A stretch of 64,000 bases of DNA, taken from Mycogone perniciosa (lineage: Eukaryota; Ascomycota; Sordariomycetes; Hypocreales; Hypocreaceae). Position 1 is the stretch's first letter. Every line of letters begins with the position of its first letter. The stretch covers positions 1-64,000 of the forward strand of contig JAOALB010000197.1 in assembly GCA_025331125.1 (NCBI GenBank), written 5' to 3'. The position numbers were made by a program, and so were the translations under genes. Shown one piece after another: positions 36,600-51,800 of this stretch. The notes under the pieces were generated by a model that did no database searches, had not been told where the DNA came from, and worked only from the letters and a program-made list of their open reading frames with translations.

Positions 36600-39500
36600 G
36601 CTAATAAAAGAGATTTCTTTTAGTATATTACTATCGCCTACTTTTAGCAGTATACTGTGTATTTTAATAGTAACTATTAATATACTTTTTAATATATTTC
36701 TTTTTTACTTTTATTATATTACTTTAATTAATTATATACTTTATAGTTATTTAATGCTTATATTAATTATATACTAGCTCTTTTAAACTATAAGTAAGAA
36801 TAATAATTAAATAAATATATTTTTCTTTTTTTATATATTTATAAGCTAATATAATTAAATAGTAATTTAATATAAACAAGTATTATACTTTTAATTTAAT
36901 TTATTAAAAAGAAAGGATTTAATTTATATTAAAAAGGCAGCTGCTTTAAATAGCTATAATAATAATACCTTTTATATATAAGTATATAAAAAGTAAAAAA
37001 CTTTAAATAATTAATTATTATAGTAATAAAGTATACCCTTTATAGTAAATAGCCTTTAAATTAAAATTAAATAGTTTCCTATACTTTTATATATTTTATT
37101 TTAATAATTATATATCCATTAAATTTAATAATACTTTAAAGTATTTAAAGCTTTATTAAAAAAAAGCTTAAATAAATTTATTAATAGGTATAAAATTAAT
37201 AAAAAGATAAAAAATTAAGAATAATCTTTTTTAATATTCCTATTAAAGCTATATATTTTATATATTAATATAATATAAATAAATATTAATTTATATACTT
37301 TTTTAATTATAAAATATATAATTAATTAATTATTATAGTTAATATTTTAATTAATATTAAAGTTAAATTTTATTTTATAAAAAAGGTAACATAAATTTAT
37401 TGCCTTTTTCGCTATTTAAGTAAAAGTAAATAACTTTACTTTAATTATAAATATATTAACTATACTTTTATATATAGTATTTTATAAAATAAAGTTTAAA
37501 AAAAATATAATAAAATACCTTTAAAATAATTTTTAAGTATTTATATTATTAGCGACAAAAGTATTATTTAAAGCAGTTAAAACTTATATTTCGCTTTACC
37601 CTTTATATTAAAAAGCTAAAAAGTATTATATATATAAATAATAAATTAACTAATTAATTGCTTTAAAATACTTTTTATTAAAGTTAATTAAAAACTATAA
37701 TAAAGTTAAAGTATTATATATTGTATTTAACTTTATTATAATAGCTATATAAAGTATAGATTTTACTTTTTTTTAATATATTTTAATAGTTATTTTTATA
37801 ATATCTATTATAGCTTTTTTAAGCTTTATAATTAATATTAAAACTATAAAAAGTAATACTTTATTATTAAACTTAAATTATTTTATAACATTTTTAAAAT
37901 AGATTTTATAAAAAAAGTATATTTTATACTCTTTATAGTTTTAAATAATTTTAATACTTAAAAAACTATTATATATCCCCTTTACTATAAAGTTTATATT
38001 TTACTTTAAAAGTATTTAATAGCTTAATATAAAAAGCTTTATTATTATAATAATATATAATTAAAATATTATTTATATAAAATATAATAAAAATTTTTTA
38101 ATTTTAGTTATAAAAAAGGTAAAGCTTTTCAAAGTTTACAATTAATTTTTATTTCTTTAAAGTTAAAGATAATTTATTAAATTATAGGTTTAGCGAGTCC
38201 TTTAACTTATATAAAGCTTTAATAAACTTTAAATAAATATTTAATAGCTTAAAACCTTTAAAAAGTTTATATATAACTAGTTTTAAATTTTTATTCTTTA
38301 AAGTATTAAAAAAAGTATTTTTAATATTATATTACTTTAATTTAAAGTTAAATTTTACTATTAAAGTAATAAATATATAAAAAGTATATACTATTAATAT
38401 AGCTATATATATACTCTCTATTATAAAGTATTCCTATTAATCCCTTTAAACTATAAGTTAAGCTTTATAATATTTTAAATTTCTATTTTAATTAAATTTA
38501 TATATAAAAATTTAATATATAGGTAATAACTTTATCTTTACTTTTAAGTATAGTATTCTTTACTAGGTTCCTTTTATATATAGAAAATTAATTTTATTAT
38601 ATATAGTTTAATTAAATCTAGCTTTAAGTAAATATTTTATAAACTCCTTTTAGTCTTTTAGCAGTTTTATTAAATCCTTTTAATAAATAGTTTATTTATT
38701 AAAAGTAATACTTTTTTAAAGGGAAGCTTTTTAGTCTATTACTATATTAAAAATAGTAAATACTATTATTATACTTTTTAATTTACTATTTATTAGCTTT
38801 TATTAATTAAACAGTAATTAATATAATATTAAATTAAAAAGTTTTATAATTATTAAATATATATTAAGCTTATTTTCTTTTAAAATAATACTTAAAGTAT
38901 ATATTTTAATTTTATATATTAAAAGATATTTATTAACCTTTTTTATAGGTTATTTCCTTTAAAGTCTTATACTTTTATAAGTATTAGCTACTGCTTTACT
39001 GCTTAAAGAATTATTAATTTGCTTTTCCTTTAAAATCTACTTTTTTAATATAAAAGTAAGTGAGTTTTTATATATTAGTCTGCCTTTAGCTATAGCAGTT
39101 TATTTTCTTTTATTAAATAATATACTTTTAATATATAAAGCTATGCTTTTATTGGCTTTTTTTCTTTAAAGAGGGGTAAATTACTTTTAAAAGTATTATT
39201 TAAGGTTTTTATTAGCGTATTAATTTTATTTATAAAGATTAACTATTTTAAAGTAGCCTTTAATATTTAAAGACTAAAAGGTCTTTTTAAGTATATTAAT
39301 AGTTTACTTAAAGTATTTATTAAGCTAATTTTAATACTTTATATAATTTTTACCCTTAAAAGTATACTCTCTTTTTCTATATTATTTATAAAGGTATCCT
39401 TTATTGCAGGAATATATATTAAAAAGAGTTTAAATTCTAGTTTATTTTCTTTAACTTTATTAAATAATTTATTCAATTTAACTATAAATAGTTTATTTAC

Positions 39501-41100
39501 ACTTTCCTTTTTACTATTAAAAAAGCTAGTTTAACTAAATTATATATTCTATATAATAATTACTTTTATTAGGCAGGGTAATTAAATGTAATATATATTA
39601 TTTATAGTATATTTAATAAAATATTTAATTAAGCCTTTAAGCTTTATTTTAAATTCTTTTTTATTTTAGCTAGCTTTATAGTTTTTATTAAATATATAGG
39701 CGCAGTAGCTATATATATAAAGTTTACTTTAATTTAACTATAAGTCTATAGATAGCTTTTTTATTAAAAGGGGTATAAAATCGCAAAACTATTACTTTAA
39801 TTTTTTAATAGGTAATATTATATTAAAGCTATATATAGGATTTATATTAATAATATATACTGCAGCTTTTATACTTTTAGGCTATAAATCGGGTAAAAGG
39901 CTTACAGCTTTAAGTATTTTTATTAATTTATTTATAACTTCCTAACCTGCGCACTTTAAGGCGCTATTTAGTTTATATATATAAACTATATTCCTGCTTT
40001 TTAAAGCTTTAATAAAGATATAATATTAATATAAAATCCTTTAACTATAGCTATATCTATAAGCTTTACTAAGCGCATTGCCTTTTAGTATAGATTATAA
40101 AGAGTATCCTTTAATAGGCAGTATCCTTTTCTAGTTATAAAATACCTAGCTCCTTTTACTTTAATATTGTTATTTTCTATACTTAAAATAAAAGAGCTAG
40201 GAATAAAGTAATTCCTGCTATTTACTAGATAAATAGTATTATAGATATTAAAGAGAGTGCTTTAAAAAAGGCAGTAAAGTATATTCTATATATTAATATA
40301 TATTAATAGATTTATTATATATATTATAAAGCTTATATTTCTTTTATTAATTAAGTTTAAAGAGATTAAAGTACCTATAATAGTTAAAGCTATACCTTTT
40401 TAAATTAAGGCTATAAAGTTAATACCCTTTTTACTAAGTTTATTATAAAGTGTATATTATTTATTTTTTTAAAGGTAAATATAAATTTCTATAGCTTATT
40501 ATAGGTTAAAGATATATTTCCTTTTTTTATTAGGTTTTCCTTTAAGCGCAGTAAATAGTATATTATAGTCCTTTAAAGGCTAATTATGCCTTTTTTATCT
40601 ATATAGGTATTCTTTTTTAATAAAAGCTTTTAAATATATAATATTATTTGCTATAGGTTTATTTAAGCAGTTACTAAACGTTATATAAAGTCTATAAATA
40701 TAATCCTTTATATTTTATATACTATTTAAGAAAAGTTAATTAAGTTAATTAAAGGAAAAGATTTTAATAGTTTTACTGCTTTTAATTTAACTATCTATAT
40801 AGTATAGGTAATATAAAGTAAAGTTTAGGGTATAGTATACTTTAATAGCTTTTAAAAAAGCCTTTTAGGCAGCTATTCCTATAACTTTAAAGAACTTATA
40901 CTTTACTGTATTTATATAAACGCGCGCTTAGTTTATATACTATACTTTTAGCTTTAAGTTTTTATACTTTATATTATATAGGATATATTTATATAAAATC
41001 TATATTTTTCTATATATTATATTTTTATAAAAAGTTAATTATTTTTTAAGCTTTTTTATAATTTAATAAATAATAGATTTAACGTTTAAGTTTTTATTGT
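36600..41100 (-). mobile_element. Ty1/Copia-like element relic, RIPed
   Basis: On the minus strand, ignoring stops, the order is that of a Copia pol. A protease/GAG-pre-integrase-like stretch lies near 40,120-39,850 (readable as FYINIISLLKL..KAGI, compare NLISLSKL..AG). Reverse transcriptase follows toward lower coordinates, with an N-N-I-L-I-I remnant of the YVDDILI box near 38,080-38,050. The Copia-typical downstream segment KSILYIAIIIKL (from GSLLYAATITRPD-like) lies near 37,790-37,720. No LTR pair was recognised, so the ends are approximate. All frames are broken by RIP stops. Confidence 0.5.
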
Positions 41101-44100
41101 TTTTATTAGCTGCTTTAATAGTAGTAGAGGCTAAGGCTATAGTTTAGGTTATAGCTTTAAAGTCTATAAAGATTAAAGTGTAAATGCCAGTATTAACTGT
41201 CTTTTATATTTACTTAAAGATTACTATTTTAACTTTCCTTTTCTTAGTATATAAAGCAATAGTATACTAGTGCTTATAAAGTAAACTATTATAATAAATA
41301 AAGATATTTATTAAAATAGCTTTTTTTTTAAATGCTTTTAAAGTAGTTTCTTTTACTTTAATTAAAGTAAATAGCTTTAGAGTAAGGAAATAATTATTAT
41401 TTTAATTAAAGAGATTAAGATTAACCTTATTCTAGATCCTTGCAGTAGTTATATAATTATATAAAATAGTAATCTATTTAATCTATTAAACTATTAAATC
41501 CAGTTTTATAAAAGTAATATCGCTTGCGTTATTTATTATAAAAGGTAGCTTTAAAAGCTTAAAAGTAAAAGGAAAAAGTAAAGGTAAAGATATAATATTA
41601 AAGGAAGTTTCTAGTAACTCTAATAGTTATTACCTAGGCTTATAACTATCGCGAAATGCAGTATAGCTATATAAAGTATAAAGAGAAATAGGAATAAAGC
41701 TTGATTCTAGTAATAAATATACTATAATAGCTTTGCTATATATATATATAGCTAATATAAAGGAAAATATACAATATATATATTGTAAGCGCCTATATAG
41801 TCTAATATATCGCTTATGCAATATATATATTAGCTAGTATCTGCTATATAAGCAGATAAAAGCTCCTTAGCGCTAATAAGCGCTAATAAATAGTAGGTCC
41901 TTAGCCTACCTAACCTAATAGGTTAGTTATTAAAGCTTAATATTAATACTAGTAAAAATAGTTAAATGCAATAAAAAGTAGTTTTAGAACTTGAATAAAG
42001 TAATTATAGCTAATAGATATACTATAAAAGGCTTAATAAAATACTTTGCATTTTACCTATTATTTAACTAAAAACTAATTTTGCTTTTAAAAGTAAAACT
42101 GCTTATTTAACAGGTAATTAATTAAAATAAAGTTTATATAATAAAAGATTAATTAATAGTATATATTTATATTTTAAAAAGAAAAATGAAAATATAAAAA
42201 CAGTTTAAAAGAAAGTAATAGTATTCTATTAAATATTAGCTAAAAGGATAAACATTAATAATTAATACTCTTTGCAGAAAGTGACTAAGCCTCTCCTCTT
42301 TAATAACCTTATCCTACTTTATAATATAAAATACTAAAGGGATTTATTAAAAGATGTAAAGCTAAAGATATATTAATTAAAACTATTTAAGATTAAGTTT
42401 TAAATAGAAATAATAAAAGCTTATAGGCTAAAAATATTAAATAAAATTTTATTTAATAAAACTTATTTAAAGGAATATTTAAAGAAGTTTATAAAAGATA
42501 AATTTAACTAGTAAATAATAAAAGATAATGAAGAAATTTATATAAATAAAAGCTTAAATATAAGCAATAATATATTTAAAGATAAAGTAGTTAATAAAGC
42601 TATAATTAAAATTATTAATAGTTAAGAATTTAGTGAATATTATAGTAACCCTTTAACTATTAAAAGGGTATATAGGTTATTAGATTAAATAATTTAATTG
42701 AAAACTAAAATATATATCTATAAATTAAAAAAAGAAGAGATATATTAATTAAAATATAATCCTTTATAATACTTTAAAGTAATAGTTTTTAAAATAAATA
42801 AAATAAATTAAAATAATTACCTTTATATAAAAGATATATAAGTAAAAGTAAAAGATAATATTTTTAAAAATAGTTATTAAGTATTATGTTTTAAAAGGGA
42901 GGAGATAGCTATTAAATTAAAATCTACTGCTTTGCCTATAAAAAATATAACTTAATTATACTATAAAAAAACTATAAAATTAAATAGTTTATTAATTACT
43001 TTATTTATATTAACCTTTTACTTTTAATAGTAAAGGCTAAAATGAATTTCTAAATCTATTAAATTATTCAACTCTTTACTTTTTTATTCCTAATAGGACC
43101 AAGGAAATCCTTTATAAAATAAAAGGCTATTAAAAGATTAAAATAATTAGACTATTAGCCTAATAAAAGAAAATGCTTAATCTCTTTTAAAAATAATAAT
43201 AGCTATACTTTAATTGCTTTATTAAAGCTAATAATTAAAAAGATATTATTAAATATATAAAAAGGCTTTACATTAAAGGCAATTTAAATAATCTTTTTAC
43301 TAAAAACCTAAAATAAAGATATTATTATAAAAAGGAAATAAGATATACTTTTTAACAGCTATAATAATAATAGACTAAATCTAGAAGTACCTTTAATAAA
43401 ATTAAAGATTATACTGCCTATAAAATAATATAAGTAAGGCCTTAATATACTTTATCTGCTTAAAAGGAGTATAAGAAACTATTTATAAATATATAAAATC
43501 TTTATTAAAATATAAACTAGCTTAAATATTTTTCTTTTAATAATATATAAAATATTTTAAAGAAAAAACTAAAAACCTTTAAAAGCATAATCCTAAAGTA
43601 TTCCTTAAAAGTATAACTTTTTATAAAAGATAATGAAAATAAAGACAATTTAAATAAAAAGGAAAAGGTAACTTTTAAATAAATTAGTAAATTTAATTAA
43701 CTAATATTTACACTATTAATAATTTAAATAATAAAATTCTTTTAAATTTAAAAAAAGTTAAAGCAAAAATATTAATTAAATAATACCTATTTATTAAAGG
43801 TTTATTCAAAGTAAATAATTAAATAAAAAAGTAAAATTAAATTTAACCTTTTTAAAATAAAGAAATATCCTTAAAAGTCTTTTTATTAATAATAAATATA
43901 TTAATAAAGTTAGCTATATTAAGTAATTAATAATAGCCTTTTTTAAGAAAATCTTATATAATTAAATAATAAAATAAAAATAAAAGGGAGTAAAAGAAAA
44001 AGAAAAAGGAAAAAAGAAAAAAAAAGTAAATAAATTATAAAAGGTAACTTTAAAAGAGTAACAATTGATATATAATAAAGAAAATCACTTTATATGCTAA

Positions 44101-46449
44101 ACTATATATTTATACCTATAAAAAAATAAAAAGTAATATTATAGTCTCTTTTATTCTTTTTTTCTCTTTTATTTATTAAAAGTGTATTTTATATTAATTT
44201 AAATATTATCTTTAATTTAAATTTTATTTTATAATTATTTAATTTTATTTAACCTTTTTTTTCTTTACTATAATATTTTATTTTAAAAAAAACCTATACT
44301 CTTTTACTTTATTTTTTTAACTTATAAAAAGTACATTAAAAACTATACTCTTTTATTATATTAGCTAAATATCTTTTAATTATATTAGAGATTTCTTTAA
44401 ATTTAAAAAATTAAAACTTTATTAATAGTTTATTAATAAACTAATATAACTATTAATTAATATAAATTTACCTTTAACTTAATTAATATATTAATAGTTA
44501 CTTATAGTTATTTATTAATAAACTATTTATTAATAGTACTTTATACTATAATAAACTATTATAAATATTTAATATTAAAAGACTTATATAGCCTTTTTAT
44601 ATTAATAATATTTATAATTTCCTATGTAACATTTTTTATAAAAACTAGGCAGTTAATTTTAACTTAAATATAATATGTTATATAATAGTAAAAAGACTAT
44701 TAAGAGTAAAAGCTACTTAAATAAAGATTTTAATACTTTAAAGTATACTTAAAGGTATAGCTGCTTTTAATTAAATAATATTTTAAGCTTTTAAGATCTT
44801 TAATAGACTATAATACTTTTAAAGCTTTATAGAAAAAAAGAATCTTTATAAAGTTTATTTATTCTCTTTAATATTAATATATTTATATTTTTAATAAATA
44901 AAACTACTTTTACTATTTCAACTTTAATAAATATAATTATAAACGCTATATATAATAATTCTTAACCTATAAGCCTATTTATTTAAAAAGCTAAATTCTT
45001 TTATTTATTTAACTTTTATATAGTTTTATATATAAAATAACTTAAATTTAATAAATATAATTACTTAAATTTATTTTAAATTTAATAAATACTTTAAAGA
45101 TTTATTAATATTAAATTAAATTAATTAGTAAAACTTTTAAATAAAGTTTTAATTTCTTTTAGCTTTAAAAGATATAAAATAATTAACTTAAAAAAGTTTA
45201 AACTTTTACTTTAAAATCAATATTAATACTCATATTTTAAAAACTTTATTAAAAGCTATATAAATATAGTTTAGGTTTTATATTAAGCGATAACTATAAA
45301 TAAATTCATATTTATACACTTTAAAGTAAAAATAAAAAATATTTTACTTTTTTTACTTAAATACTATTTAATTAAGATTAATTAAAATTAATTAATACTT
45401 TTAAAGATAATTTATAAAAGGAATATAATAAAGATTAATAAATAGTATTTAATAGATTTTAAAATACTAATAAATAACTTTATATAGGAAAATTATTTAA
45501 TTTATTATAATAATAACTTTTCCTAATAATGATTTATGATTTTAGTAATATAGAAATAAATAACAATATAAGATTTATAATTAACTTTTAAAATTTAACC
45601 TTTAGCTTTAACTATATTTATATCTACTACTATATAATTAAACTAGCTATAGCTAAAAAAAAGAAAAGAAACTTCTTTAGCTTTATAAACTATACTAATA
45701 GTAAAGAAATAAAATAATATTATTAACTTAAGTATTTAAATAGTGTTTATAGTAAAGGCAGTAATAAAATTAATAATTAAAAGTAAATCTATATATTTCT
45801 TAATAATACTATAACCTATACAATCTTTATTAAATATATTAATACTATTAAAAAATATAAAAAGTTTAAAAGAGGATTTAACTTTTTTTAAAGAAAGTAA
45901 TAGTTTTTTTAATAAATTAAAGGATAACTAAAACTTAAAAAAGGAAAAGGTTTTAAAAGTAACTATAAAGTTTAATTAAAAAGCAATAAAAAGAAATAAA
46001 AAAAGCTTTATAAAACTAGGCGAAAAAAGATACACTATAATAATAGCTTTTATAGTTGTAAGAAAAAAAAGAATACTTTAATATTTTTAGATTTAAAGAA
46101 TTACAGCTTTAAATATATATTATAGCTTAACCCTATTAGAATTAATAAATAAATTAACTTAAAATAATATTTAAAAGTAAATTTATATATTTATTTATAT
46201 AATAAAATAATTAATATAAAATAAATTAATAATAGTTTAAAGTATTTAATAATAAATATAAATTATTAAAATAAAACTATTTAATTATAGCAGTTTTAAT
46301 ATAAATAGAATAATTTAATATAAATTAAATATAACGATATTAATAGTATATATAATAATAATTTTATTTTTAATTTTCCTTTTTTTATAATATATTTATT
46401 TTATTATTTCTTTATATTATTAATATTAACTTTAAAAAATTATAATATT
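41100..46449. other. AT-rich RIPed DNA, mostly unassigned
   Basis: About 5.3 kb of heavily mutated repeat DNA. The only long stop-free stretch (41,630-41,821 minus, 63 codons) is Ile/Tyr/Ser-rich and lies in TATA-type low complexity, so it is not a gene. Near 41,860-41,940 there are short direct and inverted repeats (gcgctaataa twice; taacctaataggtta). Around 46,010-46,080 a + frame has Cys/His-spaced, Lys-rich residues that may be a gag zinc knuckle of family B. Confidence 0.4.
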
Positions 46450-47815
46450 AATATTAAAAGGTTTAATTAAATAAATATTTTATTAAAACCTACTTTTTTT
46501 TATATTTTACTATTTAAAAAGGTATTATAAAATAAATTAAAGAATAAATGAATTATAGACTTAATTAAAGTCTTAACCATTAAGAGAAATATAAAGTTAA
46601 AGAAATTAAAACTATAAAAGCAGAAAATAATAAATGCTAGTACTTAATTAAATAAAAAAACTATAAAGAGGAATATAATTTCTAGGAACTTATAAAACAT
46701 TTAAAGAATGCCTTATTAAAACTTTAATACTTTTATTAAAGTTTAAGTCTTTTAGCGGAAAGTTATTAAATATCGCGTTTTAATTAAATATATTTATACT
46801 ACTAGAAGATTAAACATTAATAACAGCCTTTAACTTAACGCATTTAAACTTATTTAACTTATTTAACAAATTAGCACTATAATGCAATATCTTAACTTTA
46901 TATAACTGCATTTATAACTGCTGCTTATAAAGATAACTTAATTGCATAAAATGCTTATTTATTAAAGCAGTTAATATTCTTATTTATTACTACTATTTTA
47001 ATAATTTATACTTAATAGTACACTCTTTGTTTTTAATATACTCTTTTTTAGCTGCTAAATAATATACTATAAATATTAAAAATAAATTATAATAAACTAA
47101 AGAGGATATATATTAACTGCTAAGGAAATACTATTTTTATTATATATTTTGCTTTAATAGGTATACTTTTTATAGTAAAAATAGCCTATAACTATTTTAC
47201 AGGAAATACTATACTTTTTATAAAATAAATATAGTATAATAAAAATACTAATAATATTAATAATTTATATAGCTCTAGTATAATTCTGCGAGGATTTAGT
47301 AGAAACTTTTTACTGTTTTGCAATACTATAAGGTATAGTTAAATAGGAATAAAAAGAAATTAAAAGGAAAAAACTTATAAAAAAGAGGGATAGTTATATA
47401 ATAGGTTTTAGGGATAAAACTAATAGGAGGGGGATATTGTATTATAACCTAACTAGGCTAAAGCCTGGGTGTAAAGGAATATTGGAATAATAGGCTAATA
47501 GGAATATAATAACTAAGGTATATACCAAATCACTGATAATTAGGGATATATATAAGTAATTATAAACGTTAAATTATTAGAAATATAGCTATATTCCCTA
47601 ATAATTATTATAACTCTCCTTTATATATATATAACTGGCTTATTACTTGTTTTATATAGTTACTTAAACAGTTATTAATCAATTATATTTACTAGAACCG
47701 CCTGTTTTATAGAATTGTAACTATATTACCCTGCTTAGTATTTATCCTTAACCTCTGTTAATATAAACCCTGCAAACCTTGGTTTGACTATTGAGAATTA
47801 ACCTGGATCGTTACA
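46450..47815 (+). mobile_element. Gypsy family B, second copy, 3' end
   Basis: A chromodomain-like relic at about 46,530-46,700 closely parallels 11,880-12,050 of the first B copy. A polypurine tract (taggagggggata) and a 378-bp LTR (47,438-47,815) complete the 3' end. Little RT or integrase sequence is seen upstream, so the copy is probably internally deleted. All frames are RIPed. Confidence 0.65.
47438..47815 (+). repeat. LTR of second family B copy
   Basis: Begins TGTATTATAAC and ends GTTACA, preceded by the same polypurine tract as the copy ending at 13,187. It retains the TG start lost in the other copy. Confidence 0.8.
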
Positions 47816-48493
47816 CTTAAATACTTTATTAAATAACTAGGTTTTATTAATATCTATAGTATTCTTGAGGCCTAGGAAAACTTAAATATAAACTAATTAA
47901 GTTCCTTAAACTGTTATTATTTTATTATTCCTTTTAATAAGCAATTTAATAACTATTACTTTACTATTTTTATTAATAGTCTAGATATTATTTAACCTAA
48001 AGGAGTATATTAATGTTAATAATACATCATTCTATATTATAGTATATTTTATATTATTATATATTCCTTTATTTCAGCGTATATTCCTTTATTTCTAATT
48101 AGTTAATAATAATATTATAATAGCTAGATTTCCTAGATTTAAATAGTTATAATAAATTAGTTAAGTCTTTATATATTCAAGCAGCCGCTTTTCCTACCTA
48201 ATCTAGGATTAGTAAAAGTATTAAATTCTATTATTTTATATATCTGCCAATAAGCTCTCATACTATTAATCTATAATTAATAATATTCTATACCTTTTTA
48301 TTAATTATGTTTTCTATGCCTTAAGGTTATTGAGTTTCGAAGATAGACCTTAGGCAGAAACAAAATAAATAAAAACTGGTTCTGAGATATATAACTAATA
48401 AACAAGTTTTATTTTCAAGCCCTAAAAGTTAAGGCCTTCGCAAACGATTTATGTTATTGGAATTTACAGTTATAAAGTTAGCCTAAAGGTATC
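47816..48493. other. AT-rich DNA, no gene
   Basis: About 680 bp of repeat-like DNA between the family B LTR and the solo LTR. Composition rises slightly after 48,320, but no domain is readable. Confidence 0.5.
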
Positions 48494-48857
48494 TGTTACG
48501 ACCTAACTATATCAGGGACCAGGTTATAGGAACATGGAAAAATATTGGATATATCAGCCAATTAATAGGAAGTAATCACTTAAGCGGTTGACAAAAAAGA
48601 ACGGGTACCGCAAAATTAATCTATATTACACAACACAATAAGCTTCAATTTACTTTACAATTAAATGCTAAAAGTCTGCGACTATCTATTATAGTATAGG
48701 AGCTAAGGGTCAAGGTGGTAACAATATTGTGCCTTAAAGAGGCAAGAAGCTATTATAGGATAGGGCCTAGGGTCTATAGTCCTTATATAAGAACTTATAT
48801 AAGGTCAAGCTTAGGCCAGAGTTAGGCTAGATACAGGGGCAGACTTAGTGCCGTAAC
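48494..48857. repeat. Solo LTR of a third LTR-retrotransposon family
   Basis: A 364-bp unit bounded by the perfect inverted repeat TGTTACG...CGTAACA, typical of LTR ends. No internal element or partner LTR adjoins it. The flanking 5-mers are gtatc and gtata, a near-match that could be a mutated target-site duplication. It is less A+T-rich than the surroundings and so appears less RIPed or younger. Orientation cannot be fixed. Confidence 0.65.
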
Positions 48858-51800
48858 AGTATACCTAATAGCAGTCACTGCCTATTCCTCCTTCCAGTAT
48901 ATCTTAAGGTATTATACTTGCTTTAAAGGATTAAAGAGAAAGGCAGTTGCATAAATAATTGACTTTTCCGATATTATATATAGACTTACCTATCCTAATA
49001 TTATATCCAATATAATAAATTATCCTAATATTTGTTTATTTGTTTTATTATTTATATCCATTAAGTAAGCTAGTTATATAAATCCCTTATAGGCAATAGG
49101 ATATTAAAAGCTGGCGGCTTATACTGCTATTCGCTAAGTTTCAATTTATAAAAGGAAAAGGGTTAATCTAGGTAGTGTTAATTTATTTTTATTAGGGGAG
49201 GGCTATAAAGGTCCGCTTCCTCTATTAGTTTCTAAAAGGCTTTACTTCCTATAGGTTTAAGTAAGTAAAAGAGGGGGGTCTCTTTTAAAGGGATATTTAG
49301 AAGGAAGGGCTTAATTATTCTGCATTTTGCAAAATGGCCTTGCCTCTTTAATTCGCTGCATTTATAGACAGATTCCCTATTATATTTAAAATATTTATAG
49401 TATTCCTGGAAGTCCCTATATCCTCATCTCTCTGCTAGGAGCCTGTAAAGGATAGGGCATAGGAGTTTAAGCTTTAAGGAGGAGGCTAAGGCTTTAAGTC
49501 CCTATTATTTATAGCCCTTTAGGGTTTTGCCGAGCTAATCTCGCTCCTTTAACTCTATAATTTTTTCTTTAATCTATCTTTTAATATATATAATTATAGC
49601 CTAGTTTTATAGCGCAGCAGGGAAAGCTGCGCTTTATTTAACTAAACAGTTAGCTTATTTATTGCGTATAATTTCCTTATATCCTAAAACCTATAAAATA
49701 AAGGTCCTATAAAGCGAGATACTTTATACTAGTTTCTGGAAGCGTATATATACTTTCTATATAGATAGGGGGGCTTGCTAAGCAGCCTATTAATAACTAA
49801 TAAATTATTTAGGAAAAGGTAAACTATTTAAATCGTGCAGTTTTCCTTTATATATTTAGCTACTAGCTTTATAGCCTTTAAGGCAGCCTATACCTTTATA
49901 TTATAGACCTCTATATTGCTAAGGCGTCTAGTATTTATAGCTGCTTTTACTTTATAGTAAGCGACTGCTCCCTAGCTTATATTCCCTTTAATTTAAAACT
50001 TATTAAAGTAAGTTAAAATTAAATAAAAGGGGAGGGAGTTAATTAATTCTAGGTGTTTCTTTACTGCAATTAATTTACTTAGGCCTTTTAAGTTAAGACT
50101 AGGGAGAATATATAGGGACCTTTTAGTAAAAAGGGTAGGTTTAATAGTTCTGTTAACTAGGGCGGTAGTATATTAAAGTCTAGTTTATAATAGTCAGGGA
50201 GGGAGTTTCTTATTAATATATTAGTTAATTAAGAAGTTTTAATCTAGTCCTGTAAATTTTACTGCGCATTTAAGTTAGGCTTAAGCTAGGGCAATACTGG
50301 CTGTAAAGACCTTTAACTCTTTATATAGGACAGGAATACTTATAGTCTTCTAGACTAAAAGGACTGCCTTTACTGCAGTCTTAAAGGCTTTATCTATTTT
50401 ATCTACTAAGCCGGATACTTTTATATTTACCTATTTAATAAAGTTAATTTGCGACTATTATTTATACCTTAGCTATTATACTTTTATCCTATATAAAGCG
50501 ATAAAGAGGATATAGGCCTTTACAGCTTATATAATAGCTTTAAAAGGTAAGCCTTTCTAGGTTTTATTAAATAATTTAAAAAAGTTAAAGACTTTATATA
50601 CTTTACCTATAAGCGTTTTTATATATTTTTTAAAAGAAAGCTTTAAATTAAAGTAAACCTTTAGCTATTAAATATCCTTTTTAAGCTAAACTAGTTTTCC
50701 TTTTATTATAATACTTTTTTTATAAATTTAGCCTTTTATATAATAAAAGTATAGTAGTTTAGCTTTAATATAGTTAAAGGATACTATATTCTTTACTCCC
50801 TACTTTAATATTTTATTAAATGCTTACTGTATAAAGGTAGCTGTTTTTTAGGTAGACCCCCTTATAATAAATATAGCGATATTATTAATATACTTAAAGT
50901 AAAATTATTAATCTTTAAATTAAAAGATTAGGCTAAAGTATAGTATTAATATAATAAAGGAGATAAAGGACCTTTATAAAGCACTGCACTTAAAGGCAAA
51001 GTCTAGTAAATTAATCCTATCCCCTTTATAAATAAAAGCAGTTCTATTACTAATAAAAGACTTTACTTATTTTATAAACTAAATAAGCTAGCTTTATTAC
51101 TTAAACTATAAAATTAATCTATTTTTTATAATAATATTAAAAGCCTTAGTAATATTAAAGGTAAATAAAGTTATAACCTCCCCTTTATTTAAAGTAACTT
51201 TAATATTATAAATTAAATAGGCGACTAAATCTATAGCTGCTCTTTTAAAGAGGGCTTTAAAGTATTGCTTTAAAAGGATTTTATATTTAAATGCTAAAAG
51301 GGATACCCTTTTAGCAAATAGCCTTTTAAAGCCTTTTTTTATATAGGATAGCAGTAAAATAAACTTAAAGGCTTTATAGGTTATATAGTTAGGCTTACTA
51401 GGCTTAAATATAATAGTAAATTTAATGTTTTTAAAGGGAAAGGGTAATATTTTAATTTAAGGCAACCTTTAAAAAGGTTTATAATAAACTCTTTAATAGC
51501 AGGCTATATATAATATAAAAAGGCAATTAATATATTATTTGCGCTAGGCGCAGTATTTCCTACTTTAATTATAGCTTTTTTTACCTCCTTTTTAATAACT
51601 ATTTTATTTTATAGTATTTAAGGGTTTTTTAGTATTTAAAGTTTTTAAGGGTTTTTAATATCTTTTTTAGCTTTTTTCTGTTATAGTAAATATTCTTTAA
51701 AAAAAGCTATTTACTTTTTAAGGTTTAAAATACTTTTATTGCTGTTTATTAAAAGGGGGGGTTAAAAACAGTTTATAGCTTTACACTACTTAACTACCTA

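Noticed and set aside
41630..41821. 63-codon minus-strand frame in the RIP block
   Set aside because: Tyr/Ile/Ser-rich product of TATA-type low-complexity DNA.
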